Assembly: GCA_034003325.1 (NCBI GenBank)
Contig: JAVEYW010000009.1
Location: 124,001 to 188,000, forward strand
DNA: 64,000 nucleotides
Direction of reading: 5' to 3'
Origin: Desulfobacterales bacterium
GTDB taxonomy: Bacteria > Desulfobacterota > Desulfobacteria > Desulfobacterales > JAFDDL01
Below, piece after piece: positions 18,428-28,610 of the stretch. The notes beneath the pieces were generated by a model. The model saw only the letters and a list, made by a program, of their open reading frames with translations, did no database searches and had not been told where the DNA came from. A program made the position numbers and the translations under genes. How positions within the stretch are numbered: the stretch's first letter is position 1; the number at the start of each line of letters is the position of its first letter.

Positions 18428-19918
18428 CTAACGACGGCGAGATCCGCCTAATATGCCGCCTAAAACGCCGCGTAGAATCTGCCGGCCGATTTGACTTCCC
18501 ACAGTGCGGGCAGCCTGCTTGGCCAAGGTTTCCACCATGCCCTGCCGGCGGTTGGTGCCCCATAGCCAATCACCAAACTTCCCCTTGCCGTCATGCGGTT
18601 TTTCGGCTTCAACCTGATTGCCGCCCGATACGGCCAGTTCTTTTTCCAAAGTACGCCGACTCAGAATTTCATGGGCCGACTCGCGATTTACCGGCGAGTC
18701 GTACTTGCCGCTGACAGGGCTGCGCAACCGGACCACCGTGCGTTCTTCCGGCGTGATGGACCCTATTCGGCAGCGTGGCGGACAAATAAGCGTTCGCTCC
18801 ACCGGCATCGGTACGCCCTTTTCTTGAAGCGTGGAGACCAGGGCTTCACCAACCCCGAGCTGTGATATGACTTCGGCGACATTTAGTTTTGGATTCTCAA
18901 CAAAGGTTTCCGCAGCGGTTTTCACAGCCTTTTGGTCTCGCGGCGTATAAGCCCGCAGTGCATGCTGAATACGGTTTCCGAGTTGACCCAGAATCTCGTT
19001 CGGCACATCATCTGGAAATTGCGAGCAGAAATACACCCCAACGCCCTTGGAGCGGATGATTCGCACAACCTGATCCACCCGCTGGCGCAGTATTGGGGGG
19101 GCGTCGTTAAATAGCAGATGGGCCTCATCGAAAAAGAAAACCAGTTTAGGCTTTTCGAGGTCGCCCACTTCGGGCAGGTTCTCAAACAACTCCGAGAGCA
19201 ACCATAGAAGAAAACTTGAGTACAGCCGTGGTTTCAAGACGAGTTGATCCGAGACAAGGATGTTAATAATGCCGCGACCGCTGAGGTCGGTGCGAAGCAA
19301 ATCGTTAAGTTCCAACGCGGGCTCGCCGAATAAGGCGTCCCCGCCTTCCATTTGCAGCGACAAGAGAGCCCGTTGTATGGCCGCCACGGATTGAGTGCTT
19401 ACCATACCATATTGTTTGGAAATCTCCTTTCGATTGTCCGCCACCAACCCGAGCAGCGCGCGCAGGTCGTCAAGGTCCAGCAATAGCAGCCCCTGGTCAT
19501 CCGCCAATTTGAAGACGATATCGAGCACGCCGAGCTGGGTATCGTTTATCTCCAAAATCCGTCCCAGTAGCCTCGGGCCTATTTCGCTGATAGTGGTGCG
19601 CACTTGATGACCGTTCGTGCCGAACACATCCCAGAATATCACCGGATTTGCCTCATTGGCGTAGCCTGCCATACCGATTTGGGTCACCCGCTGCTGAATT
19701 TTCTCGTTGGGGATACCTGCCATCGCCAAACCGGCGACATCGCCTTTTACGTCCGCCATGAATACCGGCACGCCCATTCGTGAAAAGCCTTCCGCCAATA
19801 CCATGAGAGAAATCGTTTTGCCGGTACCGGTGGCACCCGCGATCAGGCCATGGCGGTTTCCGTACTTGACGAGCAATTGAACCGGCTGTTCGCCCTTACC
19901 GATCAGGATCTGGTTCAT
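18428..19918 (-). CDS. HerA-like ATPase, DUF853 (YjgR) family
   Basis: The 496-residue protein is an FtsK/HerA-superfamily ATPase. Walker A is GATGTGKT near residue 29, Walker B is KLVFFFDEAHLLF near 260, followed by QRVDQVVRIIRSKGVGV and an arginine-finger-like region. DUF853 proteins are predicted DNA translocases or helicases with no known partner in bacteria. I start at 19918 (MNQILIGKG), because agaggagg lies 6 bases upstream; 20 further in-frame codons before it are unlike the family. The C-terminal ~70 residues are Gly/Arg-rich and end in GGILGGSRRR. It precedes nothing on its strand; the RNase D gene lies 66 bp upstream and may be co-transcribed. Confidence 0.9.
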   Translation of the reverse strand: MNQILIGKGEQPVQLLVKYGNRHGLIAGATGTGKTISLMVLAEGFSRMGVPVFMADVKGDVAGLAMAGIPNEKIQQRVTQIGMAGYANEANPVIFWDVFGTNGHQVRTTISEIGPRLLGRILEINDTQLGVLDIVFKLADDQGLLLLDLDDLRALLGLVADNRKEISKQYGMVSTQSVAAIQRALLSLQMEGGDALFGEPALELNDLLRTDLSGRGIINILVSDQLVLKPRLYSSFLLWLLSELFENLPEVGDLEKPKLVFFFDEAHLLFNDAPPILRQRVDQVVRIIRSKGVGVYFCSQFPDDVPNEILGQLGNRIQHALRAYTPRDQKAVKTAAETFVENPKLNVAEVISQLGVGEALVSTLQEKGVPMPVERTLICPPRCRIGSITPEERTVVRLRSPVSGKYDSPVNRESAHEILSRRTLEKELAVSGGNQVEAEKPHDGKGKFGDWLWGTNRRQGMVETLAKQAARTVGSQIGRQILRGVLGGILGGSRRR

Positions 19919-19984
19919 GCACAACCTCCTCTTTGACGATACCATTACGGGTGTTCTGTTATCACAATGCGGAGTCAACGGGCC

Positions 19985-21202
19985 CTATGGTGCTTTCGGT
20001 AAAAGGCCCGGTTGCACCGAATTTTCATGACCGGTCGGCTGTTTTTTCTTTTTCCCCCGGAGTGTCTTCAAGCATTGGATTATATCCTTGCCGAATGCCT
20101 CTTTCTGCCATTCTTTGATTCCTTCAACGGTTGCCAAGGCGGACTCATCAATGGGATTTATGGTGGTGATGGCGTACATCAGCGCCTTGTTGCAAATAAT
20201 CGACGGGTCAATGTTTAAGGCTTCCGCCTTTTTATCCCGCCATTCTTTCAGGGCTTTCAATCGGCGGGGAAGCGCCGCCGGCAAGCTCTCAATAGGTTGG
20301 CGGGGATAATGTGGCAAGTCGGTTTCCGGGAGTGCCAGTGCTTCGTGAATCAGTTCGATAATGGTCTTGCCGTACATCCCCAGTTGCGTGCCGCTTAGTC
20401 CATCCACTTTTTCTAATTGTTTTGGTGTGTTTGGTTTTGAAACGGCAATGGCTTGAAGTGTTTTGTTGCCGAGGACTTTGAACACGGGCCGGTCCTTTTT
20501 CTCGGCGATTTGTTTTCGAAATTGCAGAAGGTTCTCCAGGACTGCAAGGCTTCTTGAATCCATGCGGCCAGCACCCTTGAATTTCATAAACAGCGGCGCG
20601 CCGTCATTATTTGCGGGGCGCACACGGCTTAACAACTCGCACTCCTCCGCCACCCAGGACAGTCTGTTTTTTTGCGCCAACTCCTGCTCAAGCCGGTGCG
20701 CTAAGGGTACCAGGTACAGAACATCATGGGCTGCGTATTCGAGCATTTCGAGCGGCAAAGGCCTTTGGGACCAATCTTTTTTCTGATATTTTTTATCCAA
20801 CCGAACGTGAAAGCGATTCATCAGTACGGCTTCGAGGCCCGTTTCCGTAATCCCCAGAAACCGGGACGCCAACTCCGTATCCAGCAGATTGTGAATCTCC
20901 ATGCCGAAGTCTCTGTAAAGGCTTCGAATATCGTAATCCGCACCGTGAAAAACCTTTTGAATGTCCGGCCGGGCCAATAGCGGTTTGAGAGGGGAAAAGT
21001 CAGTGATTCTGAGCGGATCGATAACAAAACTTTCGGATGCGGAGGCCATCTGTATCAGGCATACCTTTTCCCTGAAATGATACATGGAGTCGGCTTCCAG
21101 GTCCACGGCAACGGTGGGTTCCGCGGTAAGGCGGTCCGCCATTGTTTCAAGTCCTTCATTCGAATCGATATATTGATAAGCTAGTGATAGGGTTGCTTCC
21201 AT
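19985..21202 (-). CDS. rnd: ribonuclease D
   Basis: RNase D is a 3'-5' exoribonuclease that trims tRNA precursors. The 405-residue protein has the DEDDy exonuclease domain in its first ~200 residues: AVDLEADS (motif I), FHGADYDIRSLYRDF (motif II) and YAAHDVLYLVPL (motif III). It is followed by an HRDC domain (~215-290, AVLENLLQFRKQIAEKKDRP). A lysine-rich stretch KKKKQP ends it. I start at 21202 (MEATLSLAY), which follows aagga; 27 extra in-frame codons upstream are not family-like. It is divergent from thrS. Confidence 0.92.
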   Translation of the reverse strand: MEATLSLAYQYIDSNEGLETMADRLTAEPTVAVDLEADSMYHFREKVCLIQMASASESFVIDPLRITDFSPLKPLLARPDIQKVFHGADYDIRSLYRDFGMEIHNLLDTELASRFLGITETGLEAVLMNRFHVRLDKKYQKKDWSQRPLPLEMLEYAAHDVLYLVPLAHRLEQELAQKNRLSWVAEECELLSRVRPANNDGAPLFMKFKGAGRMDSRSLAVLENLLQFRKQIAEKKDRPVFKVLGNKTLQAIAVSKPNTPKQLEKVDGLSGTQLGMYGKTIIELIHEALALPETDLPHYPRQPIESLPAALPRRLKALKEWRDKKAEALNIDPSIICNKALMYAITTINPIDESALATVEGIKEWQKEAFGKDIIQCLKTLRGKKKKQPTGHENSVQPGLLPKAP

Positions 21203-21320
21203 TTTTTTCCTTGACCGGCAAGGGGATTTCCCATAAGTTTCTGTTTCTTGGTTAAATGCTGAAACCTCGGCAAGCCTGCGCATGAGCGCATAATTTATAA
21301 AATAAGCGAGCGAGTATTAA

Positions 21321-23264
21321 ATGATTTCTATAACACTTCCCGACGGCAACATAAAGGAGTTTGATCAGGCACCCAGCGGCATGGATGTCGCCATGTCCAT
21401 TTCAGAAGGCTTGGCGCGTAATTGTGTGGCAATGCAGATAAATGGCGAGCTTGTTGATTTGAATTCAAAAATACCCGGCGATGCCTCGGTGCGCCTCATC
21501 ACCACCAAGGACCCGGAAGCGCTCGCTATTCTCAGGCACAGTGCGGCTCATGTCATGGCGCAAGCCATTCTTCGGTTGTATAAGGATGCCAAGCTGACCA
21601 TCGGCCCGGTCGTGGAAGACGGCTTTTATTATGACATTGATATGGCAACGGTTTCGGAGGAGGATTTCCCGAAGATCGAGGCCGAGATGAAAAAGATCAT
21701 TCAGGCCAAGCTTCCAGTCACGCGGCGCGTGGTGCCAAAGGCCGAAGCGATCCAATTTTATCAGAATGAGCCCTACAAGCTTGAACTGATAAATGACCTA
21801 ATAGACGGAAATATTTCATTCTATGAGCAGGGGGAATTTACGGATCTGTGCCGCGGGCCGCATGTACCGCACACCGGGTTTATCAAGGCCGTAAAGCTGA
21901 TGAAGGTGTCCGGTGCCTATTGGCGGGCCGATGCATCCAAGGCCCAATTACAGCGAATTTACGGAACCGCCTTTTTTGATAAAAAGGAGCTTGCCGTCTA
22001 TGTTCATCTGATTGAGGAAGCCAAAAAGCGCAACCACCGCAAGCTCGGACAAGCGCTGGACCTTTTCAGTTTTCATGACGAAGCGCCGGGCATGCCCTTT
22101 TTTCATCCCAAGGGAATGATCATATGGAATGCGCTGCTTGACTACTGGCGTGAAGAGCACCGCAAGGCCGGGTATGTGGAGACCAAAACCCCCATTATGC
22201 TTAACCGCGCCCTGTGGGAGCAAAGCGGGCATTGGGATAATTACCGGGAAAATATGTACCTGTCTCAAATCGATGAGGTGGACTACGCGATCAAGCCGAT
22301 GAATTGTCCCGGCGGCATGCTGCTATACAGCACCAAACCCCATTCTTATAAAGACCTGCCGATTCGGGCTGCCGAGGTAGGGCTTGTGCATCGGCACGAA
22401 CTCAGCGGTGTGCTCAGCGGGCTTTTCCGGGTTCGGGCCTTTCACCAGGATGATGCCCATATTTTTATGACACCGGAGCAGATCGAGGAAGAGATTCTCG
22501 GTGTGTTGCGTCTCGTGGACCGGGTGTACAGCACCTTCGGGCTCGGGTTTCATCTGGAATTATCCACGCGGCCCGAAAAATCCATCGGAACGGACGAAGC
22601 GTGGCAGATGGCGACTGAAGGGCTTAAATCCGCTTTGAACCGATATGGCAAAGAGTATAAGATCAATCCGGGAGACGGTGCTTTCTATGGCCCCAAAATC
22701 GATATTCATATCAAAGATGCGCTGGGGCGAACCTGGCAATGCGGAACGGTGCAATTGGATATGTCGCTTCCCGAGCGCTTCGATCTTTACTATATCGGGA
22801 AAGATAATGAAAAACACCGGCCCATCATGATTCATCGTGTGATTTACGGCTCCATCGAACGGTTTTTCGGCATTCTCGTGGAGCATTTTGCCGGCCAGTT
22901 TCCCTTGTGGATGGCGCCGGTGCAGGTCATTGTCCTGCCCATTAACGATGATCTGGCGCCCTATGCCAAAAGCATTTGCGAGGCGATGGAAACCGAAGGC
23001 CTTCGAGTGACGGTGGATGATCGGACCGAAAGCCTGAATAAAAAGATTCGGGAAGCTCAACTTGAAAAGATTCCACTGATTTTAACCATCGGTGGAAAGG
23101 AGAAAGATACCGGCACGTTGGCCGTTCGGACCTTGGACGGCAAGGTGCGCTACGGCATGGATAGGGAAACATTTATAACAAATGTTTTGGCGCATATTCG
23201 ACAACGCAGCTTCGGCGATGACATATTCCCTGAAGAATCCGCAACGGCATCGGCAGTGTCATAG
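21321..23264 (+). CDS. thrS: threonyl-tRNA synthetase
   Basis: ThrRS charges tRNA-Thr with threonine and edits mischarged serine. The 647-residue protein has the complete bacterial layout: TGS domain (1-62), editing domain with HSAAHVMAQAI (HxxxH) and CRGPH, a class II catalytic core with the zinc ligands in MNCPGGM, HQDDAH and MIHR, and the C-terminal anticodon-binding domain (PVQVIVLPINDDL onward). No T-box leader is apparent in the 118 bp upstream. A full-length housekeeping enzyme. Confidence 0.97.
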   Translation: MISITLPDGNIKEFDQAPSGMDVAMSISEGLARNCVAMQINGELVDLNSKIPGDASVRLITTKDPEALAILRHSAAHVMAQAILRLYKDAKLTIGPVVEDGFYYDIDMATVSEEDFPKIEAEMKKIIQAKLPVTRRVVPKAEAIQFYQNEPYKLELINDLIDGNISFYEQGEFTDLCRGPHVPHTGFIKAVKLMKVSGAYWRADASKAQLQRIYGTAFFDKKELAVYVHLIEEAKKRNHRKLGQALDLFSFHDEAPGMPFFHPKGMIIWNALLDYWREEHRKAGYVETKTPIMLNRALWEQSGHWDNYRENMYLSQIDEVDYAIKPMNCPGGMLLYSTKPHSYKDLPIRAAEVGLVHRHELSGVLSGLFRVRAFHQDDAHIFMTPEQIEEEILGVLRLVDRVYSTFGLGFHLELSTRPEKSIGTDEAWQMATEGLKSALNRYGKEYKINPGDGAFYGPKIDIHIKDALGRTWQCGTVQLDMSLPERFDLYYIGKDNEKHRPIMIHRVIYGSIERFFGILVEHFAGQFPLWMAPVQVIVLPINDDLAPYAKSICEAMETEGLRVTVDDRTESLNKKIREAQLEKIPLILTIGGKEKDTGTLAVRTLDGKVRYGMDRETFITNVLAHIRQRSFGDDIFPEESATASAVS

Positions 23265-23299
23265 ATGAGAATTTTGATCGGACAACACAGGGGAACGGG

Positions 23300-23431
23300 A
23301 TGACTTCCGGCACCAAACAGAGAATGAATGCCTGGATACCGGTCATTGTTTACTGTGCCTTGTCATTTATTCAGTCATCCTACCCGTCCCCGTCCGGGAT
23401 TTCGCTGTACCCGGAGCGGATAGGCTCTTGA
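23300..23431 (+). pseudogene. VanZ-like N-terminal fragment
   Basis: An ATG with aggggaac before it opens a 43-codon frame whose first helix (AWIPVIVYCALSFIQSS, then YPSPSG) resembles the N-terminus of VanZ-family membrane proteins (pattern WLPVLLY.ALIF..SS.P.P). The frame then stops at TGA; the following helices (DKLLHF-type) are not found in any frame of the next 110 bp. I read it as a truncated remnant. The similarity is from memory of the family pattern only. Confidence 0.35.
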
Positions 23432-23542
23432 ACTTCGGCGTCTGCCTGTATTTTTCGTTTTACCGTGAGCGTGTTGCCGGCATCGGCAAGCCCCGGTAAA
23501 GGAGAAAAACGATCTTTGGAGCCGGCTGTTAACCCCTCATAA

Positions 23543-26500
23543 ATGTTGATAATGAAAAAAGAGTCCTTGACCAGTAACCACAACAGGAAACCGGATCGAT
23601 TGCCTGAAAGCGTTCGGGATCGGATCGAATTTCATCGGCATGGCGTCGCCTTGCTTCCCGCAGCTGATGACACGGACCCGGGGGTAGCGTTTTTGATTGC
23701 GCCGCAGGGGACGGCGCATTCGGTTCGACACTGCACCTGCGCGCTGTCAAGGAAGAAAACGTGCTCGCATATGCTGGTGCTCTCCAAGCAGGAAAAGGTG
23801 TTATGCGGCGGTGATACCTCGATAGTTGAGGACTTTCAGGCTGGTTTGTGGCACGGGCTTGCCGCACTGCTTTTGGAGGGCGATCGTGCCACGCTGGAAG
23901 GCGTTATGCTAAAACGGGTGACGCAGCAAACGGATGAGCGCATTGTGGTGCGAAATTCCTCCGGTGATCCGCTTTTTTCCTATAGCGCACAGGGCGCTGT
24001 TCTTGAACGGTTTTTATCTCGTTTCGGTAAGCAGGCCGGTGTGGGGCCGGACCGGCAGCGTGCCGCCGTACTTAAACGGTTGGCCCGCTATACCCTATCG
24101 GATAATGAGCGCATCATGCTGGAACGGGGTTTTCGCACGCGGCGGCAGAGCCTTGAGGAAAGCGCCTGGTTCAGGATGGCCTATCATGCTTATCTCGAAT
24201 ACGGAAATAATGGTTGCCGATTCAAAAGCCTTGTAAAACCAAGTTCCGGAGAGTTTGTGCTATCGGTTGCGGATGCCGGCGGCAACCGATTGATCGAATT
24301 CAACATACCGCGCAACAGAGTACGGGCGCTGCTGGAGTGGCTTCCCAAGCACCTGCCGGGTCAATCCGCGGTAGCCCTTCATTCGACACCATTGGAAATC
24401 ATTTATCGTATTCGGCTCAATGAGGAAAAGGATTTGGAGTTGACCACCCATTACCGTTTTTCGCCGGAAAAAGGAAAGCCGATTTACTACCGAAAGGATC
24501 ATTTGGAAGCGTTTCGGTATGGCGACCTGATTTATCTGAAAGATCAACGCCTTTTTGTCATGGTGGCTTCGCCGGATTCGCGTGCGCCGAGAATTACCGG
24601 CGAGGATAAACTGGTGGTGAAACGCGCCAGGGTGCCGGCGTTTTTAGATCAATTTAGACCCATGTTGACCCAGGCGCCTTATGAGTTGGATCATAAAGTC
24701 CAGCGTCTTCGAATATTTAAATCCTTTGAAAGCGTTACGATTAATCCCGAGGTTCTGCGGCGGGACTGGTGCTGGCTGTCCGTCACCTACCGGTTTGGAA
24801 AATCGAGTCTCGGGTTGCGCGATATTTTACGCGCCAAACAGGAAGGGAAACGGTTTCTGGAAACCCCTGAGGGGTGGGTGGATACGAAGGCCAAATCCCT
24901 GGAAGGCCTTGAGGGGGTTAGGGAACTGCCGTTGGATGAGCGCCTGTCGGATTCGGAGGCCATTCGCTTGCGGCGCATGGACCTTTTCCGTGTGCAAGCG
25001 GCCACCGAAGCACCGTTACAAATAACCGGCCATAAAGATCGGGCGACCCTGTTAAAACAGATATTCAGCATGAAACCCGCCGGCAAAATGCCCCCCATGC
25101 GGGGATTGAAATCCAAGTTGCGAAAATACCAGAAAATCGGCGTCAAATGGCTATGGTATTTATACGATAATGGGTTTGGCGGATTGCTGTGCGACGATAT
25201 GGGGCTTGGGAAAACCCATCAGGCCATGGCCCTGATGACTTGTTTGAAAGCAGGCCTTTCCGGCAAGAGCCGGTTCCTAGTGGTTTGCCCCACGACGGTA
25301 CTGAGCCACTGGGAGCAGAAAATCGGTTTGCATGCCCCCTGCTTATCCGCTGGCATTTACCATGGCGGGAAAAGGAATTTGACGGCTGCTTTAGAAGAAA
25401 ATGACGTTCTTTTAACATCCTACGGCATATTGCGTCGTGATATTGACGCCCTTTCAAATACGGTCTTTACGTTGGTCGTTTTTGATGAAATTCAAAATGT
25501 CAAAAATTCAGCGACACTTTCCTATGCGGCTGCCGAAAAGATTCAGGCGCAGATGCGGCTCGGTATGACCGGAACCCCCATTGAAAACACCTTGATTGAT
25601 CTGAAGGCCGTGATGGATTTGACGTTGCCGGGGTATTTGGCCCGGGACCAGGCCTTCCGGGAGCGCTATATCAACGCGCTCAAGGATGAGGAGCTGGAGA
25701 AGCGCCGAAAGAAGGAACTCAGCCGTCTGATTTCGCCGTTTACGCTGCGGCGGAAAAAGGAGACCGTGCTGGACGATCTACCTGAGAAAATAGAGGATGT
25801 TCGAACCTGCCGACTGAGCGAGATTCAGGCCAGGCTCTATCAGGAGGCCATCGAGTTGCGTGCCGAAGGAATCATATCTGCACTTAAGGATCCCGGCGCC
25901 GCTGTTCCGTATATTCACATATTCGCCCTGCTGACCTTGCTAAAACAGATCTGTGATCATCCCGCGCTGGTTCAGGGGGTGGAGAATGATTTTCACACAC
26001 AATCCTCCGGCAAGTGGGAGCTGTTTAAAGAGCTTCTTTCGGAGAGTCTGGACAGCGGCCAGAAGGTGGTTGTTTACACCCAGTTTCTGGGCATGGTTCG
26101 AATCATGGAAAAATATCTGGCCGCGCAGAAGGTGGGGTTTGTCACCCTGACCGGCGCCAGTAGAAAACGCGGTGAGATTATTCGGCGGTTTAACGAGGAT
26201 TCGGCATGCCGAGTTTATGTGGGTAGCCTGAAAGCGGGCGGCACCGGGGTCGACTTGATCGGCGGCTCCGTGGTGATTCATTATGATCGGTGGTGGAATG
26301 CCGCCAAGGAGGATCAGGCTACGGACCGGGTGCATCGTATCGGTCAAACCCGGGGGGTTCAGGTGTTTAAACTGGTCACCGAAGGAACCCTGGAAGAAAA
26401 AATCTCCGCTATCATCATGGCCAAACGCAATCTGATGGACAGCATTGTCAAGGAAGATGATCCGGGCCTTTTAAAAAGCTTTTCCCGGGAGGATTTGATG

Positions 26501-26554
26501 GAAATGCTCGCTTTGCCGAAAGGCGAGTTGATGATGGCTGAAAATGGGGAATAG
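23543..26554 (+). CDS. SNF2-family helicase with SWIM-like zinc finger
   Basis: The 1003-residue protein has an N-terminal SWIM-like motif (HCTCALSRKKTCSHM, CxC...CxH, near residue 65), a variable middle, and a complete SNF2/Rad54-type motor: DDMGLGKT (Walker A) near residue 553, a DEIQN Walker B near 650, TGTPIENT, and the second RecA lobe with GGTGVDLIGG and DRVHRIGQTRGV. Bacterial SNF2 proteins of this kind are predicted dsDNA translocases that remodel RNA polymerase or other DNA-bound proteins. ATG 23543 has no strong ribosome site; ATG 23552 is an alternative. A bidirectional hairpin terminator follows. Confidence 0.9.
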   Translation: MLIMKKESLTSNHNRKPDRLPESVRDRIEFHRHGVALLPAADDTDPGVAFLIAPQGTAHSVRHCTCALSRKKTCSHMLVLSKQEKVLCGGDTSIVEDFQAGLWHGLAALLLEGDRATLEGVMLKRVTQQTDERIVVRNSSGDPLFSYSAQGAVLERFLSRFGKQAGVGPDRQRAAVLKRLARYTLSDNERIMLERGFRTRRQSLEESAWFRMAYHAYLEYGNNGCRFKSLVKPSSGEFVLSVADAGGNRLIEFNIPRNRVRALLEWLPKHLPGQSAVALHSTPLEIIYRIRLNEEKDLELTTHYRFSPEKGKPIYYRKDHLEAFRYGDLIYLKDQRLFVMVASPDSRAPRITGEDKLVVKRARVPAFLDQFRPMLTQAPYELDHKVQRLRIFKSFESVTINPEVLRRDWCWLSVTYRFGKSSLGLRDILRAKQEGKRFLETPEGWVDTKAKSLEGLEGVRELPLDERLSDSEAIRLRRMDLFRVQAATEAPLQITGHKDRATLLKQIFSMKPAGKMPPMRGLKSKLRKYQKIGVKWLWYLYDNGFGGLLCDDMGLGKTHQAMALMTCLKAGLSGKSRFLVVCPTTVLSHWEQKIGLHAPCLSAGIYHGGKRNLTAALEENDVLLTSYGILRRDIDALSNTVFTLVVFDEIQNVKNSATLSYAAAEKIQAQMRLGMTGTPIENTLIDLKAVMDLTLPGYLARDQAFRERYINALKDEELEKRRKKELSRLISPFTLRRKKETVLDDLPEKIEDVRTCRLSEIQARLYQEAIELRAEGIISALKDPGAAVPYIHIFALLTLLKQICDHPALVQGVENDFHTQSSGKWELFKELLSESLDSGQKVVVYTQFLGMVRIMEKYLAAQKVGFVTLTGASRKRGEIIRRFNEDSACRVYVGSLKAGGTGVDLIGGSVVIHYDRWWNAAKEDQATDRVHRIGQTRGVQVFKLVTEGTLEEKISAIIMAKRNLMDSIVKEDDPGLLKSFSREDLMEMLALPKGELMMAENGE

Positions 26555-26599
26555 CCCGCGCAAGGCTTCGATGGTATTCAGCCGGGCGGCTTTTCCGGA

Positions 26600-26627
26600 G
26601 CGCCCAAGACAAATTGGTCTTGGGCGC
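26600..26627. terminator. intrinsic terminator between convergent genes
   Basis: A perfect 11-bp GC-rich stem (gcgcccaagac / gtcttgggcgc) with a 6-base loop is followed on the plus strand by a T-rich run (ttgttctttt). It lies between the convergent SNF2 and parvulin genes and probably ends the SNF2 transcript. Confidence 0.75.
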
Positions 26628-26685
26628 CATGGTTGTTCTTTTCGCATCAAATGGGCAAAAACCGGATTGCCGTGTTGTGAGTCGG

Positions 26686-27675
26686 TTACATGAATTTTTC
26701 TATCTTGGCTTTCCCCATCAGCATATTGATGTGTTGGTCCACTTTTTCACGGGTCTTGTTCGTTGTCAAATGTTCTTTAATTCGCTCCTTGGCTGTTTCA
26801 AAAGGTACTTTCTCGGCCTTCTTTTTTTCCGTTACCTTAATCAGATGATATCCGAATTGGGTTTCGACGATATCACTGACCTGACCCGGCGCCAATGCAA
26901 AGGCTGTATCTTCAAAGGGTTTCACCATCTGCCCTTTGCCGAAAAAATCAAGATTGCCGCCGTTTTGGGCGCTGGGGCATTCTGAATTTTTCTTGGCAAG
27001 TTCGGCAAAATCTTCGCCCTTTTTAACTTTTTTCTGAATTTCTTTAATTTTTTTCAGCGCTGCGTCCTTTTCGGGCTGAGCTGCATCCGGTGCCGACTTG
27101 ATTAGAATGTGGCTTGCTTTAACGGTTTCCGGCGATTGGAACAACTCGGCTCGCTCATTATAAAACTTCTTGGCCTCATCGTCGGTTGTGACCAAGTCCT
27201 TTGAGATATATTGCGTGATAAGTTCTTGCAGCGCCATTGATTTTTTAATTTTGACCTTCATTTCAGTCTCGGTCATTCCCATATCGGCGATACCTTTATT
27301 AAATTCCGCCTCCGAAGGAAATTTCTTTTTTATGTCGGCCAGATGCTGGGTTAATTTTTCTTCGGAGATGTTGATTCCCTTTTCTTTGCTCTCCTGGTAC
27401 AGTAATTCGGTACCGATAATCTGGTCCAAAACCTTGCCTTTGAACGATTCAAGCTGGTTGTCCTCGATCTTTTGCCCACGTTGCGTCATTTGTGTCATGA
27501 TCATCTGGCACTCCTGATCATAAGCTTTTTTGGTAATGGGTGCTCCGTTTACCATTGCAACATTTTCCGGGGCCTTGGCTGACGGCGGTTGTTGCCCTAT
27601 GGCCGGCATGGTGAAAAAGACAATGAACATAAAGGCGAATAAAACGATTAGGGTACGACTGATGGTTTTTGACAT
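26686..27675 (-). CDS. periplasmic parvulin-type peptidyl-prolyl isomerase (SurA/PrsA-like)
   Basis: The 329-residue protein has a signal peptide (MSKTISRTLIVLFAFMFIVF, cleaved near AIGQQ), a SurA-N-type chaperone region with VAMVNGAPITKKAYDQE, and one PpiC domain at ~200-295 (ASHILIKSAPD, FAELAKKNSECPSAQNGG, FGYHLIKV). It is predicted to be a periplasmic folding catalyst for exported proteins. I prefer the start at 27675, which has aggag 8 bases upstream; ATG 27729 with aaggaatt is an alternative that would put 18 residues before the signal helix. It stands alone. Confidence 0.88.
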   Translation of the reverse strand: MSKTISRTLIVLFAFMFIVFFTMPAIGQQPPSAKAPENVAMVNGAPITKKAYDQECQMIMTQMTQRGQKIEDNQLESFKGKVLDQIIGTELLYQESKEKGINISEEKLTQHLADIKKKFPSEAEFNKGIADMGMTETEMKVKIKKSMALQELITQYISKDLVTTDDEAKKFYNERAELFQSPETVKASHILIKSAPDAAQPEKDAALKKIKEIQKKVKKGEDFAELAKKNSECPSAQNGGNLDFFGKGQMVKPFEDTAFALAPGQVSDIVETQFGYHLIKVTEKKKAEKVPFETAKERIKEHLTTNKTREKVDQHINMLMGKAKIEKFM

Positions 27676-27845
27676 CCCGGATCTCCTGATTTTAAGTTGG
27701 CCGTTTTGTTGATGGTCGAGTGTTTTCATATTTAATTCCTTATTCAGTGCGCTGGCTGACAGGGTGGAACTGAGGAGCCCTATCATAATACTTTTTGTTC
27801 GTCAAAGGTTAGCTAAAACCTTATCGTTAAGCTATCAGCCAATAG

Positions 27846-28610
27846 CTAACGGCTAATAGCTCCTTTAAGATAGGCTTGCCGCAACGGTTCCGGGAACTTT
27901 TCAATCGCGTATCTGAGCATGGTGCGCGGCATGTCGGCATAATGAGCCGCTAAAAATGCCTCTTCAGCCCCCTGATTCCGTTTGCCGATTTCTCGAAGCA
28001 TCCAGCCCACGGCTTTGTGAATCAATTCATGGGGATCATGAAGCAAGCGCTTTGATATGCGAAGGGTATCATCAAACAGGTTTTGTTTGATAAGACAAAA
28101 GGTCGAGATGATCGAGATGCGCCTTTCCCACAGGTTTTCGGAGGCGCAGAGCTGATAGAGGGGGCCCTTGTCCTTGTCCAGAAGATAGTGGCCCACAATG
28201 TGTTCTGCTGTCACGTCTACCAAATCCCAGCTGTTAATGAACTCGGTACGATTCAGGTATAAGTTGTAAATTCGTTTCTTAATGACGTCATCGCCTGTTT
28301 TATATTGTTGAATCAGGATCAGAAGCGCCAGCAATCGCTCCTCGTGAATCGGTGAGGCTAACAGGATATCGATTTCATTATGATACAAGTTGACGTATTG
28401 CTTAGATAGAATGCGAAGAAGGGACACCCTGACGCCGATGAATTGATCGCCTTCCCCGTATTCACCCGGTCCGGTTTTAAAAAAGCGTTTGGAGATGCCG
28501 GCCCGTTCCGGGTTCGAAATGGATGTTAACCGATTTCTAATTTTTATTAAGTTCAATAGCGGTGTCCTCGATAAACGGAATTGGGCGCAATATCCCTCTT
28601 TAACTGTCAA
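27846..28610 (-). CDS. AlkD-like DNA alkylation repair protein
   Basis: The 254-residue protein is all-helical with HEAT-like repeats. The motif IGVRVSLLRILSKQY and the catalytic-groove motif FINSWDLVDVTAEHIVG (Trp and Asp of AlkD) are present, followed by WERRISIISTFCLIKQ and HKAVGWMLREIGKR. AlkD glycosylases excise N3- and N7-alkylated bases without flipping the base. All the key segments are intact. The start is not certain, since the first ~25 residues (MTVKEGYCAQFRL) are not family-like and an internal start is possible. Single gene. Confidence 0.85.
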   Translation of the reverse strand: MTVKEGYCAQFRLSRTPLLNLIKIRNRLTSISNPERAGISKRFFKTGPGEYGEGDQFIGVRVSLLRILSKQYVNLYHNEIDILLASPIHEERLLALLILIQQYKTGDDVIKKRIYNLYLNRTEFINSWDLVDVTAEHIVGHYLLDKDKGPLYQLCASENLWERRISIISTFCLIKQNLFDDTLRISKRLLHDPHELIHKAVGWMLREIGKRNQGAEEAFLAAHYADMPRTMLRYAIEKFPEPLRQAYLKGAISR

